Positions 35,375 to 46,381 of a DNA stretch of 64,000 nucleotides are shown piece by piece. A program made the position numbers and the translations under genes. Source of the stretch: Cerrena zonata (taxonomy: Eukaryota > Basidiomycota > Agaricomycetes > Polyporales > Cerrenaceae). The notes under the pieces were generated by a model. It was given only the letters and a program-made list of their open reading frames with translations, ran no database searches and had not been told where the DNA came from. Position 1 is the first letter of the stretch. Each line of letters begins with the position of its first letter. The stretch is taken from assembly GCA_038087015.1 (NCBI GenBank), contig JASBNA010000003.1, positions 2,418,001-2,482,000 on the forward strand. The letters run 5' to 3'.

Positions 35375-36790
35375 TCAACGCGCCCAGCCACCATCTCCGT
35401 TAGCGTGTCTTGGGGGTCGCTCATCGTAGCGATCGTCCTTCTCTTCGCGTCTGCTGCTTCGGTCGTCGCGACGTCTGTCATCATCCCTACGACGGTCATA
35501 ATAAGGGTCAGGTGCTCTTCTATCATCATAGCCTCCTCGCCGGTCATCGTACCGTCGATCATCGATACCCGCAGGCCTTTTATCATCATATTCTCTCCTG
35601 GCCGGAGGAGACCTGGGTCGACGGTCGTCGTGATCGGCGCGACGAGGAGGGGATTGGGAGCGTTCGCGTTTGTACGGTGCACGTTCTTCTCGACCAGCAT
35701 AGCGATCGTCACGACTGTATCGGTCATCTCGTTTGTAACGATCATCACGATAGCGGTCATCACGTCTATCTTCACGCCGATCGTCGCGGCGGTAGTTGTC
35801 GGGGCCGGAGCGCTAGAGAGGTATGCTAGTGAGTGTAGTGTCCGTGTGTAGATCGCTTGGAACGTACGCTTTCATCTAAAGTTACGCGAACGGGTTGTCC
35901 ACGCAACTCCTTGCCATCGAGTTCCTTGGCAGCGCGTTCCGCATCATCGCGAGAGAGGTATTCAAGGATACTGTAAGATTGGAGAGAAAGGTTGAGACGC
36001 CGGGATTCCACAAGCCACTCGTCGGGACGTACCCTTCACCGGCGTTGTCACGGTCGATATCAGCATAGGAAACACTTCCAGCTTCACGACCGAAATCCTT
36101 GAGGTCCTACAAATAGAAGGAAAAAATAGGTTAGGTAACTGCTCTTGAGAGATCCGAGATCGAGCCATGGGAGGTGAGAGATGAGAAAGGGCGTGTCCGC
36201 GATTGACGGGTTTGAGCCATCCAATCCGTCCATATGGGCATGAGAAGGGATCCGGAGTTTTCCATGGGCTCAGAAGAAATAATCATACCTGCCAACTGGT
36301 GTCGCGGGAGACGCCAGAGACGGTGAGGCGGTAACCAGGAGGTCTTCTTCCACGGGGAGCACGATCGGCCTCATAGGTGTCACGTTCACGACGAGGGCGG
36401 GTCTCCTTTGCGAATTCGACTACAATGCTACAAAAAGGTGAGCAATAGTCACGAATCGACGTTTACGCCACGTCATACTTGGTACCCATAAAGTTTTTGC
36501 CATTGAAATGGTGAAGGGCATCTTCTGCGTCCCGCGAGCTTTCGAACTCGACGAAACCGAAGCCTAGATGAGAGATTGCTTGAATGAAGATTGCTTGATT
36601 AATCAAAGCGTGAACGGACCTGTCATGACACGGCAGTCGACGATGCGGCCATAGCCATCGAAAAACTTGGACACGTCTTCAGAACGGGCATCAGGGGGCA
36701 ATCCTAGGGATGAAAGGGTTCAATACGAAATGGACAGGGAAGGAACTGGCAGGGAAAGAGCGCACTTCCGAGGTAGAGACGTCTGGCCAT
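35375..36790 (-). CDS. SR-type splicing factor with two RRMs
   Basis: RNA-binding protein of the SR/Npl3-Srp2 type, expected to act in pre-mRNA splicing and mRNA export in the nucleus. RRM1 starts at the first residue: MARRLYLGRLPPDARSEDV, with RNP2-like LYLGRL and RNP1-like TGFGFVEFES, ending NIVVEFAKETRP. RRM2 is YRLTVSGVSRDTSWQDLKDF with EYLSRDDAERAAKELDGKEL. The tail is almost wholly Arg/Asp/Tyr repeats (RRDDRREDRRDDRYRDDR-like) and ends NGDGGWAR. The tail is RD-rich rather than RS-rich, with one RSQSPPRR patch as a likely SR-kinase site. Introns split RRM1 twice and also lie between the RRMs. It shares a 419-base divergent promoter with NFS1. Confidence 0.92.
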
Positions 36791-37209
36791 GGTGGTTGAG
36801 AGTAAGTGATAGAGTTCAACATCTGGGCTGAGTTCCAATCGACTATATGGGACACGCTGGTCCGTGCGCAGTCTCTATTCATCCGAAATGCCCATTGTTC
36901 GTGTATTTTATGTTATTTGTATGTTTCGCGGGAGAAACACGGGTCTGTATGTACAATGAAGATGCTACTGGTGTTTGTGAATTTGACTGCCCCTGGCCTG
37001 TGTGGAGGAGGAGCGTCGAGTCGGCCGAGGAGACGGAGAGAGTCGGGGGGCGTCGGCGGATGCGTCAGAGAGCGGCACCACTGACCAATAGGAGGACGGA
37101 CAAGCGCCGCATTTTGGCCGCACCCGCATCGAGTTATCAGATAACTCCAGTCTGTTGCATCATTTACTCACACCTTTGATCTCCCACCACTCCTCGACAA
37201 CCTTCCGTC
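36791..37209. promoter_or_regulatory. Divergent promoter of SR protein and NFS1
   Basis: 419 bases between two divergent starts. Short plus-strand open frames cross it but are unrecognised. No specific element identified. Confidence 0.4.
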
Positions 37210-39377
37210 ATGTTGTCCAGAGTATCGTCCTCCTGGGCACGCCAGTCCGCCCTCCGTGCTGCTGCCAGGCGCACAGCTGCAACTCATCCAAAGCGCACTT
37301 TTGTCTCGCCCTCTGGTGCCGACAGAGCAAGCGTCGTCGACGTTCCTGCGACATACCAGGAAGATGCTTATTTCACACCTCGGTCAGGCAAGTATATTCA
37401 ACCCCCGCATCGACTGTAATTAACAACAAAAAATAATAGACATGCTTGGTTTCAAGCTCGAGATGCCCAAAAGAGAGGACTCGGTCAACGAAAAAGCACG
37501 GCCCATCTACCTAGACATGCAGGTACATTTTGACCATCGTCCCACCTCACGTCCGCCCTTCTCACGGAACTGCTCTCTAGGCAACAACTCCGGTTGACCC
37601 AAGGGTATTGGATGCAATGCTGCCCTTCATGACCGATCAGTATGGAAATCCACACAGCCGGACACACGCCTATGGATGGGAGGCAGAGAACGCTGTCGAG
37701 AATGCCCGCAAGGTCAGTACGATTGATAACAATGATTGAATGCGTTGTGCCTAATCTCGTTCCAGGAAATAGCAACTCTTATTGGCGCTGATCCTAAAGA
37801 TATCGTCTTCACGTCTGGAGCAACAGAATCAAATAACATGGCCATCAAAGGTGTAGCGCGGTTTCACAAAGAGAAAAAGCGGCATATCATCACCACTCAA
37901 ACAGTACGTTTCTCCTGAATGAAAATCTACATGCAACTTAATCATTTGTTTTAGGAACACAAATGTGTTCTCGATTCATGCCGCAAACTCCAAGAAGAGG
38001 GGTTCGACGTAACTTATCTACCGGTCCAGCAAAACGGACTTATCGATCTCAAGGAACTCGAAGCAGCCATCCGACCTGATACATGCATCGTTTCAATCAT
38101 GTCCGTAAACAACGAAATAGGAGTCATCCAGCCGATCAAAGAAATTGGTGCTCTCCTTCGCCAGCACCGCGGAATCTATTTCCATACCGACGCAGCTCAA
38201 GCCGCTGGAAAAATCTCTCTAGACGTCAACGAGATGAACATTGACTTGATGTCCCTTTCAGGACACAAACTCTATGGTCCGAAGGGTATCGGTGCCGCCT
38301 ATGTTAGAAGGAGACCGAGAGTCCGCCTGGAGCCCATTATCAGCGGAGGTGGTCAGGAGCGAGGACTTCGGAGTGGTACTCTTGCCGCTTCATTGGCCGT
38401 TGGTCTCGGTGAAGCAGCAAGAATTGCACGATTGGAGATGGAGGTGAGTGAATGCGCCCGTGTTTTCCTCTTTCGGTGTTGGTGGCGTCTTTTGCGGTGT
38501 TTCTCGGGGACTTGGTTGGAAAGAGCGAGGAGAGCGGAGATGAAGACTGCACTTCCGGCCTTATAGGACTGGACAGGAGTTTGGTGGGATTGACTGCGGT
38601 GCTCGGTGTCCTATGACATCAGGTGCTGACAGGCGTTTCCCGACCAGGCGGAGATTCTAAGTGCAGGGGTACTGAGCTCTTTGGGATCGTTGGTTTCCCT
38701 ATTTGCGTTGAAATTTCTCTTCCGAAGAATAGCGTGGATAAACCGCTAACTAATCTCGTTCCGTAGCGCGATCATGCACGGGTCAAATCCCTCTCAGATC
38801 GTCTCATCAACAAAATTAATGCAAAGGTCGAGCATGTCATTCGCAATGGAGACCCTAGTGGCTATCCTGGATGTGTAAACCTCAGTTTTGCGTATGTTGA
38901 AGGCGAGAGTTTGTTGATGGCACTAAAGGTATGTTACATGTCATCTTAGAATACAGGGCAGATGCTGATCCATGTTTTCTATCCCCTGTAGGATATCGCG
39001 CTATCATCGGGTAGTGCATGTACTTCAGCGTCCCTCGAACCATCATATGTTCTCCGTGCACTCGGTAAATCTCTACATTTCACCTCTTTGTGGTTCCCAA
39101 TGACTAATTTGATTCTTTGTTCAGGTGCTGCCGAGGACATGGCGCACTCTTCTTTGCGATTCGGTATTGGTCGTTTCACAACTGAAGCTGAGATCGACTA
39201 TGTAGTCGACAAAATTATCGCGACAGTTGAGAAGTTGCGTGACATGAGGTCTGTAATCTATCTTCTCCTACTTCATCGAACGATTATTGACCATTTAATT
39301 CTACTTTCCATAGTCCTCTATGGGAAATGGTTCAAGAAGGTATCGATATCAACACTATCGACTGGGCCCAACACTAG
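37210..39377 (+). CDS. NFS1: Mitochondrial cysteine desulfurase NFS1
   Basis: PLP enzyme that takes sulfur from cysteine for iron-sulfur cluster assembly, with Isd11 and Isu1 as partners. The N-terminus ([20 protein letters not shown]) is a mitochondrial presequence. Core motifs: [82 protein letters not shown] (PLP lysine), [27 protein letters not shown] (catalytic Cys), and [15 protein letters not shown]. The end WAQH is typical of eukaryotic NFS1. About eight exons. The first intron (37388-37439) uses a GC donor (GCAAGT); only this choice joins PRSD to MLGFKLEMP in frame. The intron after LEME (38443-38766) is long, about 320 bases. Roughly 480 residues, normal length. Confidence 0.96.
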
Positions 39378-39959
39378 GCTACACTTGGCTTGTTCAGCCT
39401 TCTTCGGACCACACGCTTCTACTCTCCATGAGGGCCTTTTTCTTGCATTGGCATCGACATTACCGATGTTCCTCACTTCTCCTATAGCTTTTAGTTTTGA
39501 TTTATTCGGCTCAGAAATCAAGTGAACATGCTCTTTGCATCCTTATTCTGTCTCCCGTTTGTCTTCGTCGTCTGCTTTTTAACTCGTTATGTGCATGTAT
39601 TACTATACTGTGAAGTGTAATGGATTCTTGGCTGCTATGCGTCTCTTCGTTGCTACCTTCGTTGCTTCTCTTTCGTGAAAGAAACATTGTAATAACTCGG
39701 GATATGCAATTCACACTTCTATTATCCCGTGAAACACTTCGACACATGGCCGAGGAATCCTAGAGAAAGTCCCAGTATTTCATATCCGCATATTCACGGG
39801 ATGTGTTCTTCACAAAGAACCTCGGACATAGCAAAATGAGAGGGAAATATCATGGAATAAAGTCGCAAGACTCGGTCAAATACAATACATGCTTTTGGAA
39901 ATAACGATAATACAGCGAGTTGTCTCCTGCCGAGACCACTACGGCTATGGCACTCCGGT
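39378..39959. other. Convergent 3' region of NFS1 and GH6 cellulase
   Basis: 582 bases with no recognised coding content; the short open frames are chance. Confidence 0.5.
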
Positions 39960-41748
39960 TTAGAGTGGGGGGTTGGCCTTGGAGACGAGGGTCTCGAAGT
40001 AGGCTTGGAACCATGTACCAGCCTCAGGAGCGGGCTGAGCAGCATCAGACTGTAAATCCCCAAAATCAACATCCACACTTGTTGGAAAATAAAACTGAGA
40101 AAAATACGTACCAAAGAGCAAGTCGAGTCGAATCTCGGTGAAGAGCTGTTGGAGGTACCGTCTGATTCACCTCCAGGCTTGACCCAAACGATCGAGTCGA
40201 TAAACTGAGAGCCGGTGTTGGTTGTTGGGCGAGTACCGAAACCAGCACCCTTGATGTTACACCAGTCACCCCATTGTTGACGGAGGTTCTGTTGGCCGGC
40301 ACGGCCTTGGTCGACGACGAAGGTAGCGGGGAAACCTTGGGATTGGAGTTGGGGAGCGAGGGCGTTGATGTAGTGGATCTCGTCGTAGTTTGCGTTGCCT
40401 TGGGTAATAGGGTCGGGGGAGGCAGCAGAGAGAGCGTTGTAGTTGGCGACGTCTAAGTTAAGAAGGAAGAGGTGAGAAGACAATTTTTTTGAGAGGTGTT
40501 GTGAAGATGGACTTACTAGTAGCGAGACCCTTGACGAAGGGGGAGCTTCCAGCGTTCTTGAAGACAGAAGCGAAAAGCTGAGCAGCAGGGCCCAAATTGG
40601 CAGGCCAGCCAAGCCATCCAGCATGACCAGCATCCATGTACATGTAGACACCGACAGCAGAGAGTTGCTTGAGCGCGTAGTTAACGCAGGCCTAGGTTGA
40701 AAAACACGTTAGTATGGATAATTGATATCTGGGGAACCGTATTAGATTGAACATACCAAGTAGGTGGTCTGAGCGTTAGCACACTTCTGGACATTCAAGT
40801 TGGTGACCAAGTTGGCTAACGAATCGGGCTCGATGACGGCGATGACACGGACATCGGGAACCTCTGTTCAAAGAAGGAATTGGTCAGACTTCGACGCTTC
40901 GGTATGAGGAAGTCAAAAGTCAAACGTACTCTTGATCTCAGCGACAATCTGGTCAATGTAGTTCTCGTAGTTAGCTTGACCGTTGTTGGCAATGCTGAAC
41001 TCTCCATTGGAAGCCTTAGCGGCACAGTCACGGTCGGGCAAATCGTAAACGACGATCTGGACGACTTGCTTCTGACCAGTGCTGTCTTGAAGTTTCTTGG
41101 CGGCCGCGAGATCGGTACCAAGATCTGGGATCTTGGAAACGGAATCGAGCCATGTGAACGTAGGGACATTTGCGATCGAAGCAGCCTTTGTCTTGAGGGT
41201 AGCGTCAGAGATAGCACTAGCGGCGGCGGCAATCTCATTGGCGTAGTAGGGACTCAAGTAAGGCTGTAAAGGGATAATGAATGATTTGAATATCATTTGT
41301 CTTCTTAATGTTAGAAGATACTTACAGTGACACCAACGAAGGGGTTGCTAGCAGCGGGAGAGCCACCAGTTGGGGCAGCTGTGGGGGCAGAGGAAGGTGC
41401 AGTGGTTGGGGTTCCAGGTTGGCTAGTTGCTGGTGGGTTGGCAGTAGTTGCTGGGGGGGGGGCTGTTCCGGGGCTGTAGGTGGTTGTATTAGCACGAACG
41501 AATATCAGACATTGATTAAGGAAGACATACATGCACTGAGAGTAGTAGTCATTCTGTTTGGTGCAAACGGAGCCAGAGACACACGTTGTTGCGCCACCTA
41601 AAAATTCATAAGCTCAGTATGCGAGGATCATGTCAAAGGTATTATACGTACTCCAGCCAATACCACCACACTGTGCCCACTGTTGCGCCTGAGCGCTGAC
41701 CGAGGGGAGCAAAGCGACGAGAGCGCAAAGAGCAGCGAAGGACTTCAT
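39960..41748 (-). CDS. Secreted cellobiohydrolase, GH6 with N-terminal CBM1
   Basis: Exo-acting cellulase (CBH II type) releasing cellobiose from non-reducing chain ends outside the cell. A signal peptide (MKSFAALCALVALLPSVSA) is followed by a CBM1 cellulose-binding domain (WAQCGGIGW, then NDYYSQCM), a Pro/Thr/Ser linker (about 41340-41480), and the GH6 domain. Catalytic landmarks: YDLPDRDCAAKASNGEFS (acid Asp, near 41025-41060), VIEPDSLANL, MYMDAGHAGWLGWPAN, DWCNIKGAGFGTRP, and WVKPGGESDGTSN (second Asp). The last exon ends ANPPL. The family usually has GGECDGTSD; here that Cys is Ser, although its likely partner in DWCN remains. About seven exons. The linker codons contain ten C in a row (plus-strand G run 41453-41462). 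A TATA box lies just upstream. Confidence 0.95.
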
Positions 41749-44410
41749 TTTTGTTTGGGGAGAGTAGACACTGAAACCTGATCGGTACTCCACACTTTGG
41801 TGGTCGTTTTATAGGTCGCCTCGTCAGGAGAGCAATCTGACCAACGGACCAAGGTCATGACTATACCCGCTGCTTGGCTTCAAAGCTGAAAATAATCCGG
41901 CGTTGAACCGAGTGGACGGGCGGAAAGTCGTCGGTTGAGGTCATTTGTCGCCTGTAGAGCAGTGAAGGTCGGGGTCATATGGGTCAACTGTGTTCACCCG
42001 GCCAGTCTTCTTGACAGGGAGAGACGACATGGCAACTTTGATCCCGAACACCTTTACTCGTGGATACCCATATTCGGTTATAGCTCGGCTTCATTGAAAT
42101 GATGTAAATACTTCAAGATTTTCCCGATCGATAGTTGGTAGTCCTCGAAGTTGAATTGAACGAAGGTAGTCGTCATCCTGTCGTGAATTGAGCAGTCAAA
42201 TTTTGTCCGTATGGGTTGAGATACAACTTTCGTCGGGGTCAGCTCGCGCACTCTACGGTACTTACATCTAAGAGATATAAATTTGACCAAGAGATCCCAG
42301 GCCCGTCCTAGCCTTTATTGCTTCCGAAGATTTTTGCTTCTCTGTGGGATTAGCCTGTCGTCACCAAGCAGATCAAATGGGTTCGAGAGGACGATCACTT
42401 GACAATATGTAAGAAAGACGCGTCCGTGACCCTGGTGGCGTGATGAAAGTATACCAGAATAGAGAACATGGAGACAATGCGTCTGGACCCGCGTTTCACG
42501 AGGGAGACATATACAGAGATATGCACGTAGTCGACTCATTAGATCTCCTGCGGCTTGGACACTGCCTAATAATTAGTAAAGGTTAATGTCAATGTAATAC
42601 CGCATCACGTAGTATCACGTACAAATATATTTTATGCGGCGATGTTGATATTCGCGGGTTGAAGACCTGTCGGAAGAATCACGGTGCTTGAATGACCACA
42701 TGAGGGAGCACAGTGCAGATCTGGGCCGGACGATACTTTCTATAATGTCAAAGGATGTCTTCACATCTTATATGATTCGCATTGTTTGAATCAATGCTGT
42801 ATGCCTGTTGCACATGAGGACCGTTACAAGTATGGAATGTAGTAAGAAGAGAGTAGTAAAATGAACATGCAAGCCAAGGCGGTCCGATCGGGAACGGTAC
42901 GTGGGGCAAGCGGGGTGCAAGGGGGAAGCGAGGTGTAACTTTGACTCTAACCATACCAATGATTTTCAGCTCGTTCCACAACTACTTCACAGCTTATACG
43001 CAGAAAACCGTGCTACGTAAGATCACTCGTCAAACATCCAGCACTAGCAGTACTACGACATAGTAGGGTCGGCTTTGAATGTGTGCCAAGACTGCTGGGT
43101 CGACATCGCTTTCGTGCTGCAACTCCAATAATGTCGGTCTTTATTCTGATATTCAAATATCTCCTACCATCAATACAGCAAGAGACCGAAATTGTCTGCC
43201 ATAAGTTACCCCGAAAGGGCTGCCTTGTAGTACCAATAGTACTCGTAAGTCTTCCATAAATTGATCGTCGCCACTGAATTTTATCACCTGACTGTAGGCA
43301 AGGAACATGGAGAACCAACTTACTTACTACTGTCTCCGTGCTCTGGTGATCCGAGTCGAGAGAGTCATAAAATTTGGTCATTTGACCTGGACTGGTTCAT
43401 CCAGGTCCCATGTTGGTTCTATTAACGCAGATCGCATACTGTTGCCTTTGAATGCATTACATCCTTCTTGAGCATGACCTCTCATTTTGATTGCCATTAT
43501 TAACAGCACAATGGGGCACTGGCAGAGTGTCGTTCTAGGCACTTTTGGATGTCGTACACATAGCCGATGCACCGCCGGTGTAGAGGTCATGATACACATC
43601 GAATTTCCCCGCTCTAGGGGAATCCCTATTGTGACAGGGTAGTATCCTACAAGTATGGGCAGTCTCGATCCCTGAGATTCGTGACAAGAATAGCTACCAA
43701 TGAAAGTTAAAAGGCAAATTTGGAGTAGTCGAAGATGCGAGCACCTTGGAAAGTGTGCGATATCGTCTCTGATGATAGATGTGGTAAGTCACGATGTTAC
43801 ACCCTCCGAAAGAATTGATCTGATTTGATACATAATTATATCCTACTTCCCCACAACGATACTACTTGTGCGGGACTTGTTAAATTTCTCGGAACCTCTT
43901 GAAATAGCTTATTTCGGTCCGATGAAAAATGTATGTGGTTTGGGACTGATGTTTGCTGTTCTATCCCATGTTTGAGACATGTAATCTTTGCATTGCGATG
44001 GTCTTTCCTACAATGATTCCGTCTTTGCGGTTTCTACTCGCGCCGGTTTCTCTGCAACTCCAACGGTTCTAGGTGAGTCATAGGCTATATTACCTTATGG
44101 TACCGTCATTTGAATCTTTGCTCTACGACTGCATATTCATATTTCTCCTAGGCACATCTGAAAGTTTTGTAATGTGTAGAAAGGTCTGTCCTTGATTTGG
44201 CGCTTCCTTCAGGTTCTCGAAGGCAGAGTCGGATCCTTTGTCATTATTTAATATTCCCATGACGTTTATCTCTCAACCAGTATACGAACAGCAAGCTCTC
44301 TATCTCCACCAGCCTTGCTGCGGGCTTCCGCGGATGCCTCGCACCTTGTCTACTGTGTCATTGCAGTACTCTGTCCTCGAAATATTCACAAATTCCCAAT
44401 ATTAGAGAAT
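41749..44410. other. Long intergenic region upstream of GH6 and NmrA-like genes
   Basis: About 2.6 kb between divergent genes. Apart from the GH6 core promoter I see only short, unrecognised open frames (42078-42290, 42748-42981, 43013-43381, 43378-43599, all minus) and dense stops. Regulatory sequence for both genes is expected here. Confidence 0.5.
41807..41813 (-). promoter_or_regulatory. TATA box of the GH6 gene
   Basis: TATAAAA on the minus strand, about 60 bases upstream of the GH6 start codon, a normal core-promoter spacing for a strongly inducible fungal gene. Confidence 0.6.
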
Positions 44411-45466
44411 ATGAAAATTCTCATCACTGGCGCAGCTGGAAGGACATCCGGTTACGTTATCAAAGATCTTCTTGAGAGGAAAGGTGTCCCGGCGTCGGAG
44501 CTTCGTCTCCTCGTTCGATCTGACGAGGCTATTGAGAAGGTTAGGGTCAGGTTTCCACAACTGGGGCATTCGTCTTTCGTTATCGGGGACTACTTGGAGG
44601 CCAGCACATTACCGCATGCATTCAAAGATATCGACATCGTCTTCTATAATGGACCAACTTTTACTCCCCTCGAAACTGCGATGGGAATCGCTGCCATCCA
44701 AGCCGCGCGGAACGCAGGTGTTAAGCACTATGTGTTTTGCAGCGTTCACCATCCTTTCCTAACGAAATTGTTGAATCACAAGGCAAAGCTCGAGTAAGCG
44801 TTCTGTGGTGTGGTATCGCTGGAAGAGCAATTAATCACCGCTCTCCCAGTATCGAGGAGTACTTGGTCGAATCAGGCTTGAACTGGACAATTCTGCAGGT
44901 AAACTGGAGGTGCTTCTTTTTCATCTTATATGACATAACTTTTTCTGTCAGCCTACTTCTTTTATGCAAAACGTCGACATCAAGTCTGTTGTGAAAGACG
45001 GTAAATTACGTGTCCCATACAACCCCAAGACCCTCCAGGGATTCCTCGATCTGAAAGATCTTGCGGAAGTAGCAAGCGAAGTCATTCTTAACCCCGCCAA
45101 TCACAATTTGGCAACCTACGAGTTGGTTGGCGAGAACACGACTTTGGAGAGCGTAGCGCAGATGCCAATCATACACCAGTTCAGGGGTCTCTCAGACACC
45201 CGGTGCGAACTTGTTCCCAGAGACAAATTGTTGGAGAGTGGGATGGTCCATCTCAAGGTCCAGGGTCCGGATATGAGAGAGGGACTTGGCAGGATGCTGT
45301 ATTATTATGATCGAAGGTATCAGATTTGCACCTCAGCTGTTGCTTCATCTGTACTAACAATATTTAAAGAGGCATCCCTGGTAATTCTAACACTATACGT
45401 TGGTTGCTTGGTCGCAGCGCGACAACATGGGAAGGATTTATTCAACGGGAAGCTTGGATGTACTAA
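44411..45466 (+). CDS. NmrA-like NAD(P)-binding protein
   Basis: Atypical short-chain dehydrogenase/NmrA family; members are redox sensors, regulators or reductases on small substrates. The Rossmann motif is at the very start: MKILITGAAGRTSGYVIKDL (GxxGxxG type), followed by LRLLVRSDE and IDIVFYNGPTFTPLE. The middle carries GVKHYVFCSVHHP, then after an intron EEYLVESGLNWTILQPTSFM, a standard NmrA segment, and GFLDLKDLAEVASEVIL. Four exons; the last begins after AAAG at 45369 and reads GIPGNSNTIRWLLGRS, ending EAWMY at 45466. A longer upstream open frame from 44315 is not used because the Rossmann strand must be N-terminal. About 300 residues, normal size. Substrate unknown. Confidence 0.88.
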
Positions 45467-45599
45467 GTGGGATTTAAGGACAGGGATTTTTAATAACAAG
45501 TTGATATTGCTATCTATCACAAAATTTTGGGGACACCCTCAAAAAAGTCAAATCCTGTATACAGACAAGGAAAGCGTCCATCACAGTACAAATACAACA

Positions 45600-45925
45600 T
45601 CAAATATCGTCGTCATCATCTGGATCGCTGTCTTCATCCATATCATCGTCGCTATACGAGGGCGAAAGTCTGGGTACACCCAGCTTCTGACGCACAAGGT
45701 CGAATTCCAGATCATTAGGGCATTTTGGCATCCCAAAGTACTTGACGGTATCCTTGTCTCCGTTCTCATTCAACTCCTCCATCAGCTCATCGAAGAATTC
45801 ATTGCAAAGGATCGCATTGATGACCAAGTTGCTCCGAATTTTGTTGTCCATTTTCATTTCAAAGAGCTTTAGCAGAGCCCAAGTTCCCGCAATGAACCCT
45901 CCAGGATTTCTGCAATCTGTCGAAC
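45600..45925 (-). pseudogene. Detached C-terminal fragment of the ankyrin gene
   Basis: Minus-strand frame reading NPGGFIAGTWALLKLFEM, then NLVINAILCNEFFDELMEEL, KYFGMPKCPNDLEFDLVRQK and LGVPRLSP, ending in an acidic tail (SDPDDDDDI) at 45600. It opens behind a plausible acceptor (attgcag, near 45925) and has no start codon of its own, so it looks like the last exon of a larger protein. The likely parent is the ankyrin-repeat gene just upstream on the same strand. From memory, C-termini of that agaricomycete family carry a similar NDLEF.LVR block. The intervening 46.0-46.38 kb has no coding frame, so the link may be broken. Confidence 0.4.
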
Positions 45926-46381
45926 CCGTTTACATGTATAAGTAACTTATCGGATATACCGTTGTAACCAAGCAATCCTTTGGCGTGCAGGACTAGTAGA
46001 CACTAAAGATGAAAATTACACAGTGATGCTCGGGGCATGTTAGTCTTGGCGTACAGGACTGAAATAAGATGACGAACCGTGATAAAGACGGAAAAGGTCC
46101 ATAACAAAAATTAAGGGTAAATCAATATGTCACTGATATACGGCGGAGGTCTGAGATTCAGACTACAGCCTAGAAATAACAGGTAATATATATTCCTCAA
46201 AAGCAGAAAAGGGCACTTAGCGTCAAAAGTCCCTTTACAGAAGAGAAATATGACTGGTAGAAACAAAGTATGGCAGTATTATACATGTTATCAAAACATC
46301 GCTGCGAGAAGTCGATCACGCCCAAAGCTGCGTGCGTCAGCTTCAATCGCATAGAATCAAAATGAAGTTAGATTCTGTATA
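45926..46381. repeat. Non-coding stretch with a diverged copy of 47.97-48.08 kb
   Basis: Positions about 46030-46110 resemble 47980-48065 (GGCATGTTAG, GTACAGGACTG, AAGACG, GGTCCAT and AAAATTA appear in the same order in both). The two copies flank the ankyrin gene in direct orientation. No open frame of note lies here. Confidence 0.4.

Noticed and set aside
35264..35851. 195-codon plus-strand open frame opposite the SR protein tail
   Set aside because: Antisense shadow of Arg/Asp codon repeats, which lack stops on both strands.
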